Source: UBA4408 sp002389785 (GTDB lineage Bacteria; Bacteroidota; Bacteroidia; UBA4408). Taken from it: a stretch of 64,000 nucleotides of DNA. This document shows positions 8,361 to 17,797 of this stretch, in pieces. How positions within the stretch are numbered: position 1 is the first letter of the stretch; each line of letters starts with the position of its first letter. A program made the translations under genes and the position numbers. Below the pieces are notes generated by a model that saw only the letters and a program-made list of their open reading frames with translations, did not search any database and was not told the origin of the DNA. Where the stretch lies: the NCBI GenBank assembly GCA_035438985.1, contig DAORJK010000001.1, positions 186,001 through 250,000 on the forward strand, read 5' to 3'.

Positions 8361-9305
8361 ATGAAGGTATTGTTCATTGATACAACCCATCCGGTACTAC
8401 CGCAATTGCTCAAAGCAAAAGGAGTTGAATGCAAAATGGTTGATTCCCTATCTAAAGAAGAAATTGAAAATTTACTTCCATCTTACGAAGGAGTCGTAAT
8501 ACGCAGCAGATTTAAAATCGATGCTGATTTTATTGAAAAAGGCAAACTACTTAAGTTTATAGCAAGGCCTGGTGCTGGTCTCGAAAATATTGATGTTGCA
8601 TTTGCTGAAAGCAAGGGAATAAAGTGTTTTCGTTCACCGGAAGGGAATCGTGATTCAGTTGCAGAACATGCAATTGGAATGTTATTAGCCTTATTTAATA
8701 ATCTGTTTAAGGCTGATGCCGAAGTAAGAGCCGGCATTTGGAACCGTACTTCAAATTGGGGTGTTGAACTAATAGGAAAAACCGTTGGAATTATTGGTTA
8801 TGGTTACATGGGTGAAGCATTTGCCCAGCGTTTAAGCGGTTTTGATGTAAGGGTATTGGCGTACGATAAATACAAAAAAGAGTTTGCGCATGGAAGTAAG
8901 TATATAGTTGAATCATCCCTTGAACATTTATTTGAGATGTGCGATGTTGTTAGTTTGCATGTGCCTCTTACTCCTGAAACATTAAATATGGTGTCAGCCG
9001 ATTTTTTTAAGCAATTCAAGAAAAATATTTACCTCATCAATACTGCAAGAGGCGGAATAGTAAATTTATCTGATTTAGCTACTGCCATTAAAAATGGTAA
9101 AGTTCTTGGAGCTTGTTTGGATGTATTTGAATTTGAGGAACAAAGTTTTGAGCATTCGCAAATTTCAAGTTCCGAAGGAATGCAGTATTTGATTCAAAGT
9201 AACAAGGTGCTGCTAAGTCCACATGTAGCAGGCTGGACAACGGAATCGAATGAAAAAATTGCACGTGTAATTGGTGAAAAAATTATTGCTGAATTTAACT
9301 TATAA
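8361..9305 (+). CDS. D-isomer-specific 2-hydroxyacid dehydrogenase (phosphoglycerate dehydrogenase-like)
   Basis: 314-residue NAD-dependent 2-hydroxyacid dehydrogenase. It has the Rossmann motif VGIIGYGYMGEAFAQ (about residues 138-152), HVPLTPET, the catalytic Arg in NTARGGIVN, the Glu in LDVFEFEEQ and the His in LSPHVAGWT. It lacks the C-terminal ACT domain of full SerA, as do many Bacteroidota enzymes annotated as 3-phosphoglycerate dehydrogenase. The ATG abuts the rsmA stop, indicating translational coupling. Serine biosynthesis is possible; the sequence alone does not exclude another hydroxyacid. Confidence 0.9.
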   Translation: MKVLFIDTTHPVLPQLLKAKGVECKMVDSLSKEEIENLLPSYEGVVIRSRFKIDADFIEKGKLLKFIARPGAGLENIDVAFAESKGIKCFRSPEGNRDSVAEHAIGMLLALFNNLFKADAEVRAGIWNRTSNWGVELIGKTVGIIGYGYMGEAFAQRLSGFDVRVLAYDKYKKEFAHGSKYIVESSLEHLFEMCDVVSLHVPLTPETLNMVSADFFKQFKKNIYLINTARGGIVNLSDLATAIKNGKVLGACLDVFEFEEQSFEHSQISSSEGMQYLIQSNKVLLSPHVAGWTTESNEKIARVIGEKIIAEFNL

Positions 9306-9333
9306 GACATCGTCTAGTTGAGCATCATTTACC

Positions 9334-10533
9334 TTAATTACCTTTAATCTCTATCAGCTCGGTAGTTTTTATAATGTCAGAAAGCGCATCGTAAAGTCGA
9401 TCTAACTCCTTTTGAGAATTAAAAACCTGTATCGAAAAACGTATATACACCTCGTTGTTAATTTGTATTAAAGGTATCTCGATGTGGTATGTTTCGTACA
9501 AGCATCGTTGCAGTTTTTCGGGGTTTGAAGTGGTGATACGGATGCTGTATAGTTGGGCTAAAAACTCCTCCGATATTGGACAAATAGGAGTTGAACCTAA
9601 CAGATCACAAAATCTTTGCGCATTGGATAAAACTAGCTCTCGGCAAATTTTTGAATACTCCTTCCAGTTATTACGTTGCATAAAGTCAATTGCAGCCGGC
9701 AGGGTTAGGTAAGCTGAAAAATCACGAGTTCCGTTGAACTGATGAAACTGTTGAAATGTAGAACTTGAAGGCTCTGTTCCATCATATCCCCAACTCACTA
9801 TCAAAGGATCGAGCATTTTTTGAAACTCCCTTTTCACATATAAAAAAGAGCAACCTTTAGGTGCAAGCATCCATTTGTGACAAGCTCCCGTATAAAAATC
9901 AGCAGGTAGTTTTTTCAAATCAATTGCTACTTGTCCGGGAGCATGCGCGCCATCTACAAAAGTCATTACGCCTCGTTGTTTGGCTATTGCACAAATTTCT
10001 TCTACCGGAAAAACTAGGCCTGTTGCGCTGGTAATATGGCTAATAAAAACCAACTTTGTTTTAGAAGAAAATCCTTTAAAGAAATCATCAATGAATTTTT
10101 GCTTCGATTGCAAGGGTAATTCAATTTTTTGTCGAATATATTTAGCCCCACTTTTATTGCAGTAAAATTGCCAAGTTTTATCGCAAGCACCATATTCTAA
10201 ATTTGTGGTAAGAATTTCATCGTCGGGTTTTAACTCTAAATTCTTTGCAACTAAATTTACTGCATGCGAAGGATTGGGTGTAAAAATCAAGTCTTCAGCA
10301 GAACAATTTAAATATTGAGAAAGTGCATCTTTAGATTCTTGTAAATAGTTAATTCCATTGCGTGTAATAAATTGAACCGGCTCTTTTTCGAGTTCATATT
10401 GCCATTTAATATAGTTTTCAAAAACCTGTTTAGGACAAGCTCCAAATGATCCAAAATTTAAATATGTAATTGCACTATCGATTAAAAACTCCGATTTTAA
10501 AACTGGTAATTTATTAATTCCATTTGTTCCCAT
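9334..10533 (-). CDS. Class V aminotransferase-fold PLP enzyme (isopenicillin N epimerase-like)
   Basis: 399-residue fold-type I PLP protein. The PLP-binding Asp/His pair is in FVDGAHAPGQVAIDL and the Schiff-base lysine in GACHKWMLAPKG. Start and length fit the isopenicillin N epimerase / cysteine desulfurase-like branch rather than NifS/IscS, because no desulfurase cysteine loop is apparent. The substrate is unknown. It is convergent with the hydroxyacid dehydrogenase, with 28 bases between the stops, and follows a GNAT gene on the same strand. Confidence 0.88.
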   Translation of the reverse strand: MGTNGINKLPVLKSEFLIDSAITYLNFGSFGACPKQVFENYIKWQYELEKEPVQFITRNGINYLQESKDALSQYLNCSAEDLIFTPNPSHAVNLVAKNLELKPDDEILTTNLEYGACDKTWQFYCNKSGAKYIRQKIELPLQSKQKFIDDFFKGFSSKTKLVFISHITSATGLVFPVEEICAIAKQRGVMTFVDGAHAPGQVAIDLKKLPADFYTGACHKWMLAPKGCSFLYVKREFQKMLDPLIVSWGYDGTEPSSSTFQQFHQFNGTRDFSAYLTLPAAIDFMQRNNWKEYSKICRELVLSNAQRFCDLLGSTPICPISEEFLAQLYSIRITTSNPEKLQRCLYETYHIEIPLIQINNEVYIRFSIQVFNSQKELDRLYDALSDIIKTTELIEIKGN

Positions 10534-10569
10534 TTTGAAAAGCTTACGAATGATTTTACCCTAATTAAA

Positions 10570-11115
10570 CTAGTCAATAGTTTTGCGCTGATTGTCCCAC
10601 TCCCATCTTAACAATGAATAACAATCTGAATCTTCATTTTTTCCATTTACCGAATAATCTTCACGCATTACTCCTTCCTTCGTGAATCCAAATCGTTGTA
10701 TAATTTTTAGCGAAGGCAAATTGTTTGGATCAATCAAAGCTTCAACTCTGTGCAGATTTAAGTGAGTAAATCCAAAATCCAAGGCAGCTGCAACCGCTTC
10801 TTTCATGAGGCCTTTATTGTTGAATAATTCATTCCGCATCACATAAAAAAGTTCAGCTCGACGATGCGTCTTATTCCAGGTATGAAAGCCACATTCACCT
10901 ATTGGCAAATTACTATTCTTGTGAATTAATAAAAAAGTATAGAGCGAAATGCGATGTGTTTCCATGCCCAATTCATGCATGGATTTATAGTGCTCATAAT
11001 CCTGCTTTGAACAACCCATTGTTGCACACACTACCTCTTCTGAAGAGTCTGATATTAGCTGATGAATGAAGGTAGGAGTAATGTCTTTGAGCTGTAAATT
11101 TTTTGTATCAAGCAT
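10570..11115 (-). CDS. GNAT N-acetyltransferase, RimJ/RimL type
   Basis: 181-residue acetyltransferase. The central NLPIGECGFHTWNKTHRRAEL strand-turn and the acetyl-CoA pocket (NELFNNKGLMKEAVAAALDFGF, then HRVEALIDPNNLPSLKIIQRFGFTKEG) are typical of the RimJ/RimL ribosomal-protein or small-molecule acetyltransferase subfamily. The NLPSLKIIQRFGF motif B is well kept. It lies 36 bases upstream of the class V aminotransferase on the same strand. The acceptor substrate is unknown. Confidence 0.9.
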   Translation of the reverse strand: MLDTKNLQLKDITPTFIHQLISDSSEEVVCATMGCSKQDYEHYKSMHELGMETHRISLYTFLLIHKNSNLPIGECGFHTWNKTHRRAELFYVMRNELFNNKGLMKEAVAAALDFGFTHLNLHRVEALIDPNNLPSLKIIQRFGFTKEGVMREDYSVNGKNEDSDCYSLLRWEWDNQRKTID

Positions 11116-11205
11116 TGAATAAATATAGCAGATTGTTGGTAACTGCTGAGCCTAAATTTAGCATATTTTTATTCATTCAATGTTTGATTTACAAACTAAA
11201 ACCTC

Positions 11206-11226
11206 CTAAGAAATTATATTTTCTTA
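11206..11226 (-). terminator. Weak hairpin downstream of the delta-60/T9SS gene
   Basis: A 7-bp inverted repeat TAAGAAA/TTTCTTA (11207-11213 with 11220-11226), in the gap after the delta-60 gene stop at 11263. It is AT-rich and not followed by a clean T-run, so it is a poor terminator candidate. Confidence 0.25.
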
Positions 11227-11262
11227 AGCCTCAAATACATCAAACCCGTTTTCATTGAGGAA

Positions 11263-12810
11263 TTAATTACGAATTAATTTTCGTACAACTTTTCCATTAT
11301 CATTTCTTAAAAAATACATACCCAATGGAAGATCTATTAAGTTAAAATGATTCAATCCTGCTGAGCACTTTATCGATTTAACTAGTTCGCCTCGGGACGT
11401 AAAAATTGAAAGAAGTTCGTTTGAGCTAGTTTCAATTATTAACTCACCGGCAAATGGATTCGGAAAAGTACCTATTTCATTGGTTAAGCTAATCTCACTT
11501 AAGCCCAAAGGTTGACCGTTACGAATTCGGATTACAGCGCAGTCTTCATTTACTGCAGAACTTATAACCAATGTTCCTACCAAAAGAATTCTTCCATCAT
11601 TCATAATTTCCATACTGTTACACATATCAGTAACTGCCCCGGTAGCAATAGCACTCATAAAATTGGAAGAACCATTGTTAAAAGTATTGTCGAGTGCACC
11701 GGTAACATTAACTTGGGCTACCATAAAATCTTCGCTCCCGGTTGCGTTACTAAAGGAATAACCGCTTAGAAGCAGTTTGTTATTTGCGATCACTTTCATA
11801 TCGGTAAGTACATCATCACCTGGGCCTACCGTAAACTCACTTTGGCCATTCGTCCCAAAGGTTGCATCTGTAGAACCTCCCGATAAAAAGCGTGCAATAC
11901 CAATATTGCTTGTTGAAGTGTTAACTGTAGCACCTAATAAAATTCGTCCGATACTGTCAACTTCCAATGCTCCTAAATCAGACGAAGCAGAAAAAGTAAC
12001 CGGAATGTATCCGGAGCCATTAAAACTAGTTAATTGATTGCCTAACGAATCTATTTCCATTAAGTAATTTCCAGCACCTGCATCACCTCCAAACAAAATC
12101 TGATTATTGCTGAGAACTTTTATGCGCATACCAAATTCATTTCCAGTTCCCGGATTATACAATTTCATCCCATCTGAATCAAAAGTATTAACTAAAGTAC
12201 CATTGCTAGAAAGTTTAAGCACACAGGTTTGATTATCGAAAGGAGGAGAAACGCCTGTGGTTCCAACAATATAAATATTTCCATTGGAGTCAAAATCTAA
12301 ATCTGTTCCCATATCGGGCTGAGTATTACTGCCCAACACATCTATAAAAATACTTCCAGTTCCATTGAAGCTTAAGTCCATTGTTCCGTTTGAATTCAAT
12401 CTGGCAACCAATACATCCTGACTGGATGTGCCTCTGCCTGAAGTTACTAATACAAGTTTCCCGGAGTTATCAATTTTTACATTGGGAGTAATACCTCCAA
12501 TTGAACTTTGGTTACCCATGCTAATATAGGCTTTTCCGTCGTTGCTAAAGCTAGTGTCGAGTTTACCGTTTACTAAAAACCGAGCAACGCATAATTGAAA
12601 ACTACTGCCACTTTTACTAAGACCTGCGACTACCAATTTTTGATCTGATTGGAGCACGCTTCCGAATAAGCGATCGATGTTATTATTAAAATTGAACTTA
12701 TTTATTCCATTCGAATTAAAAGTTGAATCGAGTGACCAACTTTGGGCAATGGATTGTTGAAATGCTATTACAGTTAACAAAACAAGTGCGATAAGATAAC
12801 TTTTTTTCAT
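11263..12810 (-). CDS. Secreted delta-60 repeat protein with T9SS type A sorting domain
   Basis: 515 residues with an N-terminal signal peptide (MKKSYLIALVLLTVIAF, cleavage likely after AQS). The body is a run of delta-60 repeats: recurring units ending in phrases such as LDSTFNSNGI, LDTSFSNDGK, MDLSFNGTGS and TDATFGTNGQ, interleaved with LVVAG or LLSG strands, consistent with a beta-propeller. The last roughly 75 residues (FPNPFAGELII...GMYFLRN...VVRKLIRN) are a type IX secretion C-terminal sorting domain, so the protein is expected to be exported and anchored or released at the cell surface. Function is unknown. It is preceded by 110 bases of non-coding sequence. Confidence 0.92.
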   Translation of the reverse strand: MKKSYLIALVLLTVIAFQQSIAQSWSLDSTFNSNGINKFNFNNNIDRLFGSVLQSDQKLVVAGLSKSGSSFQLCVARFLVNGKLDTSFSNDGKAYISMGNQSSIGGITPNVKIDNSGKLVLVTSGRGTSSQDVLVARLNSNGTMDLSFNGTGSIFIDVLGSNTQPDMGTDLDFDSNGNIYIVGTTGVSPPFDNQTCVLKLSSNGTLVNTFDSDGMKLYNPGTGNEFGMRIKVLSNNQILFGGDAGAGNYLMEIDSLGNQLTSFNGSGYIPVTFSASSDLGALEVDSIGRILLGATVNTSTSNIGIARFLSGGSTDATFGTNGQSEFTVGPGDDVLTDMKVIANNKLLLSGYSFSNATGSEDFMVAQVNVTGALDNTFNNGSSNFMSAIATGAVTDMCNSMEIMNDGRILLVGTLVISSAVNEDCAVIRIRNGQPLGLSEISLTNEIGTFPNPFAGELIIETSSNELLSIFTSRGELVKSIKCSAGLNHFNLIDLPLGMYFLRNDNGKVVRKLIRN

Positions 12811-12920
12811 TGTCGTTAATTTTTGAATTTCGGGTTAATGGTATTAAAAGTGTAAAAATTTAGGTTTAAATTAGAATGTAAAATAACAGAATATATATTT
12901 TAAAATGTGTAGAACTTTTC

Positions 12921-14180
12921 TTACTTGCTTTTCACTACCAGTTGTATAGTTGTTCGGCTTTTTTGCTCGAGAATTACTATTTTACCCTTTGAAACCCTGT
13001 CAATTGTGGCTTGATCGTAATTTCGAATAGTTATTAATTCAAGTTTCTCATTAAACAATACACGGTATTCCTGTTTCAATTTTTCAATTAATTGTTCCGC
13101 TTTATGCTCATTGTTATCGACACAAATTGAAAAACTGATTGCCGAATTTTGCATCAAATTAATTTTGAGATTGCAGCTTGCAAATACCGAAAAAAGCTGG
13201 CTCAAATTTTCTTCAACAATGAATGAAAAATCCTTCGGCGAAATAGAAATCAACATTTGCTCAGTTTTAAAAATAAAACAGGGAACAGCATTGTGAGTAG
13301 CATTTGAGTCTATTACAGTACCCTGGTTGTTGGGTGCTAAAAAAGAATTTACACGAAGTGGTATACTTTTATTTTGGAGCGGTTTTATGGTTTTGGGATG
13401 AATAACAGTAGCACCGTAATAAGTTAATTCAATTGCATCCTGATAACTCAATTGACTGAGCATAACAGTATCTGCAAAGTACTTTGGATCTGCGTTTAAC
13501 ACACCCGGTACATCTTTCCAAATAGTTACATCTTTTGCATTCATTGTATATGCAATTATAGATGCTGTATAGTCACTTCCTTCCCTGCCAAGTGTGGTTG
13601 TAAAATTCTCAGAAGTGCTTCCAATAAATCCTTGAGTCACCAATATATTTTCAGTAGTAAAATGAAGCTTTTCTTTTGCTTTCATTTCAGTAGCATGCCA
13701 ATCTACCTTACCTTCGCGATAAGTATTGTCGGTGCATATAAAGTCGCGTGCATCTTGCCATCTATTATTAATTCCAACAGAGGTCAAATAAGCACTAACA
13801 ATTTTAGTTGAAATGATTTCACCTACCGAAACTATTTGATCATAGGTCTGGTCATAGTTCATAGTAGGTTCGTCTTCGGTTGCCCAATCCAATTCAACAA
13901 ATGCATTTGCAATTTCGTCATACACTTGCGATGATCTATCTTCAAATAATTCTTCGAGAATGCTGTAATGATACTTCTTAATTTCAGCAATTAAAGTTTC
14001 GATAGTTGCACGATTGGTAAACGTTGCTTCGGTAATTCGCTCTAAAGCATTTGTGGTTTTGCCCATTGCTGAAATTACCACCACTAACTTTTCGTTTGGA
14101 AAAAGTCGCAAAATAGCTGCTACATTCTTCACAGCAGCTGCATCTTTTACAGAGGCACCACCAAATTTAAAAACTCTCAT
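12921..14180 (-). CDS. lysC: Aspartate kinase
   Basis: 419-residue monofunctional aspartokinase, first step of the Lys/Thr/Met/DAP pathway. The N-terminal MRVFKFGGASVKD and the TLGREGSDYTASIIAY motif identify the amino-acid kinase domain (roughly 1-280). Two ACT-like modules, the likely feedback sites, fill the C terminus; NSAISFSICVDNNEHKAEQLIEKL belongs to this part. No homoserine dehydrogenase domain is fused. It is the last gene of the run rmuC-GWxTD-rlmB-lysC, 20 bases after rlmB. Confidence 0.95.
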   Translation of the reverse strand: MRVFKFGGASVKDAAAVKNVAAILRLFPNEKLVVVISAMGKTTNALERITEATFTNRATIETLIAEIKKYHYSILEELFEDRSSQVYDEIANAFVELDWATEDEPTMNYDQTYDQIVSVGEIISTKIVSAYLTSVGINNRWQDARDFICTDNTYREGKVDWHATEMKAKEKLHFTTENILVTQGFIGSTSENFTTTLGREGSDYTASIIAYTMNAKDVTIWKDVPGVLNADPKYFADTVMLSQLSYQDAIELTYYGATVIHPKTIKPLQNKSIPLRVNSFLAPNNQGTVIDSNATHNAVPCFIFKTEQMLISISPKDFSFIVEENLSQLFSVFASCNLKINLMQNSAISFSICVDNNEHKAEQLIEKLKQEYRVLFNEKLELITIRNYDQATIDRVSKGKIVILEQKSRTTIQLVVKSK

Positions 14181-14200
14181 GTACTGAAAATATAATTGTT

Positions 14201-14965
14201 TTATACGGTTGTATGTAAGCGTTGACGAACAGCTTCATACAAAATTACACCACAGGCTACTGAAACATTCAGTGAGCCGATTTCGCCCAACAAAGGAATC
14301 TTTGCACGAGCATTGCTTAACTTCAAGTATTCCCCACTAATACCTTCATCTTCAGATCCCATAATAATGGCAGTAGGAGCGGTAAAATCGAGAGTAGTAT
14401 AAATGGCTTCAGTTTTCTCGGTACAAGCGATAATCGAAACTCCGCTTTCGCGCAAAAATGCCAGGGTCGTTTTTAAGTTTTGCGAACGGCAAACTGCAAT
14501 TTTATGAAGTGCACCTGCCGAGGTTTTAATTGCATCCGAATTAATTTGTGCTGCTCCTCTGCTTGGTACAATTACCGCATCAACTCCACAACATTCGGCC
14601 GTTCTGCAAATAGCACCAAAATTCCGCACATCGGTTATTCGGTCTAAAACCAATAACAAGGGTACCTTACCTTTTTCAAAAATAAGTGGTAACAGTTGTT
14701 CTATATCCTGAAATTTAATATCGGTTACAAAGGCAATAACACCTTGATGAGTCTTAGAGGTGAGGCGATTTAATTTTTCGGGTGGAACAAATTGAAAAGG
14801 TGTTTCCTTTCGTCCTAATAATTCTCTTAATTCCTTAAATATAGCAGGTGAGATTCCTTTTTGAATAAATACTTTTTCAACATCCTTATCGGATTTCAGA
14901 GCTTCAAAAACCGGATGTATTCCAAAAATAAAATTAGGATTTTGATCGTGATTTTTCCTTTCCAC
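14201..14965 (-). CDS. rlmB: 23S rRNA (guanosine2251-2'-O)-methyltransferase
   Basis: 254-residue SPOUT-class methyltransferase. An N-terminal substrate-binding domain (FIFGIHPVFEALKS) is followed by motif 1 DRITDVRNFGAICRTAECCG, motif 2 IIMGSEDEGIS and motif 3 IPLLGEIGSLNVSVACGVILYE, which form the trefoil knot that binds SAM. The start codon is GTG at 14965, 7 bases after the GWxTD gene stop; no better ATG lies nearby. It is third in a four-gene run whose spacing (2, 7 and 20 bases) indicates one operon. Confidence 0.95.
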   Translation of the reverse strand: MERKNHDQNPNFIFGIHPVFEALKSDKDVEKVFIQKGISPAIFKELRELLGRKETPFQFVPPEKLNRLTSKTHQGVIAFVTDIKFQDIEQLLPLIFEKGKVPLLLVLDRITDVRNFGAICRTAECCGVDAVIVPSRGAAQINSDAIKTSAGALHKIAVCRSQNLKTTLAFLRESGVSIIACTEKTEAIYTTLDFTAPTAIIMGSEDEGISGEYLKLSNARAKIPLLGEIGSLNVSVACGVILYEAVRQRLHTTV

Positions 14966-14972
14966 CTTTTTA

Positions 14973-16250
14973 CTATTTTTCGTTAATTATTTTACCTTGT
15001 CGCCAGGCATCAATCATTCTAAACCAATCGCTTCTAAAATTTTCAGAGCGGTTCAAACTATAATCAGCATCGCTAAAAGGATTCACCATTTTTGAAAAAG
15101 TGAATGTTAATGAACGACTATTTTGTTCTTCACCATAAATCCAAGTTTCACCATTGCTATCACGATAGATAGAAGTTGGTAAACCAAATGCAATGTATAC
15201 CAAACCGCGGTCTGTTTTCCAACCTTCGGTGTAAGATGTAAAATAGGTATTTGAATTTTGGACTCGGTTATAATATACCTTTAATGCTGATTTTGCTCTA
15301 TCCATATTCCCACAGTTGTTCAACCAAAAATCATCCACAGCTAATTTCTTATTTACAGAATTTTGCAAGGATTCAAATTCTTGCTTTGTAGTAATGTATC
15401 TTAATGGTGGAATTAATTCTTCGGCAGTTGTGAGTAAAGGATACGAATCTTGAAATACAAAAACAGTTAATCCATCGTTTCCAGCTGTATCGCTCTGAAA
15501 ATGGTACATACCGCGACTTCTTAATTTTACATTTGCAGCAAAATTCTCATCCAACATTAACTCAAATGTACTGTCTGGAACAAGGGACTGCGTTTGAAAA
15601 TTTTGTACTGAAAAAGGAGGTGCCGGAAGCACAAATTTTTGCTTGTAATAATTCACACGTAATTGCCGTTGTGCTGAATTTTTTGAATAGCTAACCTGAA
15701 AAACTTCGTTTGATTTTACAAAATTTGTAAAAAGAACTTGACCACTTTTAACATTGGTTAATTTAAAATTTTGTGCTGCATTGATTCCACTTTTGTTTAC
15801 TTCCACAAAGCTAACAGCTGATTGATTTCGGTTTAAATCGGTCAACACTACTTCAAGTACATACCGATTCGGGTAAACTGCTTTAAATTCAAATGAACCA
15901 TGAAGCGTAACATTTTCTTCTTTACTAGCATCATCCTCTAAAACAACTGATGAAGAGTCTAGCACAACTTTAGATTCATAAGAAGCATAAAGAATATATG
16001 AGACCGAAATTTTAGCCATATAATTAGCTGCACCCACGCTTTTCATATAAAGCAATTCCTGTGTGTTAATTGAAAAATGAAGTTGCGATTGACCTGGTGA
16101 ATCATGATAAACAGTGTACATTGGATGCAACACCTGTGCGTTTCGTTCATAGGTGAAAGCCAAATTTTGATTCGCAATTTTTGCAGTTTCGTAACAACTA
16201 CTAACAAGAAGTGAGGTAAATAAAATCAGTATAAATCGATAGTTGCTCAT
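14973..16250 (-). CDS. GWxTD domain-containing lipoprotein
   Basis: 425 residues starting with a lipoprotein signal (ILILFTSLLVSSC, lipobox cysteine at about 19), so it is probably anchored in the outer or inner membrane facing the periplasm. The C-terminal third holds the domain-naming GWKTDRGLVYIAFGLPT motif followed by RDSNGETWIYGEE. The N-terminal region is beta-rich. Function of the domain is unknown. The gene starts 2 bases after the rmuC stop and ends 7 bases before rlmB, making it part of that operon. Confidence 0.9.
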   Translation of the reverse strand: MSNYRFILILFTSLLVSSCYETAKIANQNLAFTYERNAQVLHPMYTVYHDSPGQSQLHFSINTQELLYMKSVGAANYMAKISVSYILYASYESKVVLDSSSVVLEDDASKEENVTLHGSFEFKAVYPNRYVLEVVLTDLNRNQSAVSFVEVNKSGINAAQNFKLTNVKSGQVLFTNFVKSNEVFQVSYSKNSAQRQLRVNYYKQKFVLPAPPFSVQNFQTQSLVPDSTFELMLDENFAANVKLRSRGMYHFQSDTAGNDGLTVFVFQDSYPLLTTAEELIPPLRYITTKQEFESLQNSVNKKLAVDDFWLNNCGNMDRAKSALKVYYNRVQNSNTYFTSYTEGWKTDRGLVYIAFGLPTSIYRDSNGETWIYGEEQNSRSLTFTFSKMVNPFSDADYSLNRSENFRSDWFRMIDAWRQGKIINEK

Positions 16251-16252
16251 AG

Positions 16253-17629
16253 CTATTGCTCGAGTTTCAGAGGTTGATTATCATTTTTTTCCAGGTATTT
16301 ATCAGAAAGCGATTTGGTGGTTTTTGCCCCCAATTTTTCAATATCCTGTACACGTTTTATTAAATTTCCGGAACCGTTTTGCAGTTTATTCATGGCACTT
16401 GAATAAGCGATTTGGGTAGTATCTATTGACTTACCAATTTTTTCGAGATCTTCAACAAATCCAACAAACTTATCGTACAACGCACCACCTTGTTTTGCAA
16501 TTTCCAAGGCATTCTTTGTTTGTTTTTCTTGTTTCCACAAGGACGAAATTGTTCTAAGTGTAGCTAATAAAGTAGATGGACTAACCATCACAATTTTTCG
16601 TTCCCAAGCAAAATTGAATAGTTCTGCATCGCTTTGTATAGCCATACTAAACGATGATTCGATTGGTATAAACATGAGCACAAAATCAGGTGTATTAAAT
16701 TCAGAAGATGCCTGATAGTTTTTCTCACTTAATAACTTAATGTGATTCTTCACTGAGCCAATATGTTCTTTACTAAACTTCTCACGTAAGCTTTCATCAT
16801 CTGCATTTACAAAAGATTCATAAGCCGTGAGAGAAACTTTAGAATCAATTACGATGTGCTTATTGTCCGGCAAAAGTACCACCACATCCGGCTTGATGGT
16901 TTTCCCGCTTTCGTTACTGGTTTGAAATTGGGTAATGTACTCTGAATCTTTCGCAAGACCTGATCTTTCCAGTATTTTTTCGAGTATAACTTCGCCCCAG
17001 TTCCCTTGCATTTTATTATCACCTTTTAGCGCCTTTGCTAAATTATTTGCCTCTTCACTCACTTGTTTGTTGAGTTCTACAAGATTTTTAATTTCTGCTT
17101 TTAAAGTAATGCGCTCTGCCGATTCTTCTTTGTAAGCCTTGTCTACCTTTTCTTCAAAAGTTTTTATTTTTTCTTTTAATGGAGTTAAAATAATATCCAA
17201 ATTGATTTTATTCTGCTCAGTAAAACGCACGCTTTTGTCTTCTAAAATTTTGGATGCTATATTTTCAAATTGCGACAGCAAGTTTTTCTGCAATGCTTCC
17301 TTTTCTTGTTTTTCATTGCTCAGCTTTTCATTCATCCCTTTAAATGCCTCTTCTGCTCTCGCTAAACGGGCATTCGCAACCGCCAACAATTCACGCTCCT
17401 TTTGAAGTTCATTCTTTAGTTGTTCTTTTTCAATTAATGAATCATTAAGTATTCTCTTTTTATCTTCACTAACTGCTTGGAACTTCTCGGTAACAATAGC
17501 CAGCTCCTTGTCCAAACCCTGAAGGCCTAATGCAGCTTCTGTGTTTTGTTGAGAAGATTTCACTTGTAAATAAAGCCAAACAACCGCTGCTCCTACCAGA
17601 AAACCAATTGCTAAAAAAACAAAATTCAT
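16253..17629 (-). CDS. rmuC: DNA recombination protein RmuC
   Basis: The frame is open to 17671, but the ATG at 17629 puts the hydrophobic helix (MNFVFLAIGFLVGAAVVWLYLQV) at the N terminus as in other RmuC proteins; 458 residues from there. After the membrane segment comes a long coiled coil (roughly 30-200 from that start), then the PD-(D/E)XK-like RmuC domain with MQGNWGEVILEKILERSGL and PDVVVLLPDNKHIVIDSKVSL (the D and DSK are likely metal/catalytic residues). Family members limit inversions and other rearrangements in E. coli. First gene of the rmuC-GWxTD-rlmB-lysC operon. Confidence 0.93.
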   Translation of the reverse strand: MNFVFLAIGFLVGAAVVWLYLQVKSSQQNTEAALGLQGLDKELAIVTEKFQAVSEDKKRILNDSLIEKEQLKNELQKERELLAVANARLARAEEAFKGMNEKLSNEKQEKEALQKNLLSQFENIASKILEDKSVRFTEQNKINLDIILTPLKEKIKTFEEKVDKAYKEESAERITLKAEIKNLVELNKQVSEEANNLAKALKGDNKMQGNWGEVILEKILERSGLAKDSEYITQFQTSNESGKTIKPDVVVLLPDNKHIVIDSKVSLTAYESFVNADDESLREKFSKEHIGSVKNHIKLLSEKNYQASSEFNTPDFVLMFIPIESSFSMAIQSDAELFNFAWERKIVMVSPSTLLATLRTISSLWKQEKQTKNALEIAKQGGALYDKFVGFVEDLEKIGKSIDTTQIAYSSAMNKLQNGSGNLIKRVQDIEKLGAKTTKSLSDKYLEKNDNQPLKLEQ

Positions 17630-17727
17630 TGAAACATATTTTGGGTAAAGATAAGGAATTGGAAAGTGCAAAATCGATTTGCAAAAAATTTAAGCAGCTC
17701 GAGTAGATTTGTACATTTAACTATGCA

Positions 17728-17766
17728 ACAAAGCCTGAAAACATCCATTCTGTTTCCAGGCTTTGT
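17728..17766 (-). terminator. Hairpin between the secreted-unknown gene and rmuC
   Basis: A 10-bp perfect inverted repeat, ACAAAGCCTG (17728-17737) with CAGGCTTTGT (17757-17766), with partial continuation into the loop. It lies 31 bases past the stop of the secreted unknown (17798). On the minus strand it is not followed by a T-run, so it may be a factor-assisted terminator or an RNA-stabilising hairpin. Confidence 0.45.
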
Positions 17767-17797
17767 AACAAGTTGAGCTATTTTAGAAACTCGGTAT

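Noticed and set aside
17630..17671. Longer start for rmuC (MHFPIPYLYPKYVS leader)
   Set aside because: The ATG at 17629 puts the membrane helix first, as in the family; the leader has no parallel.
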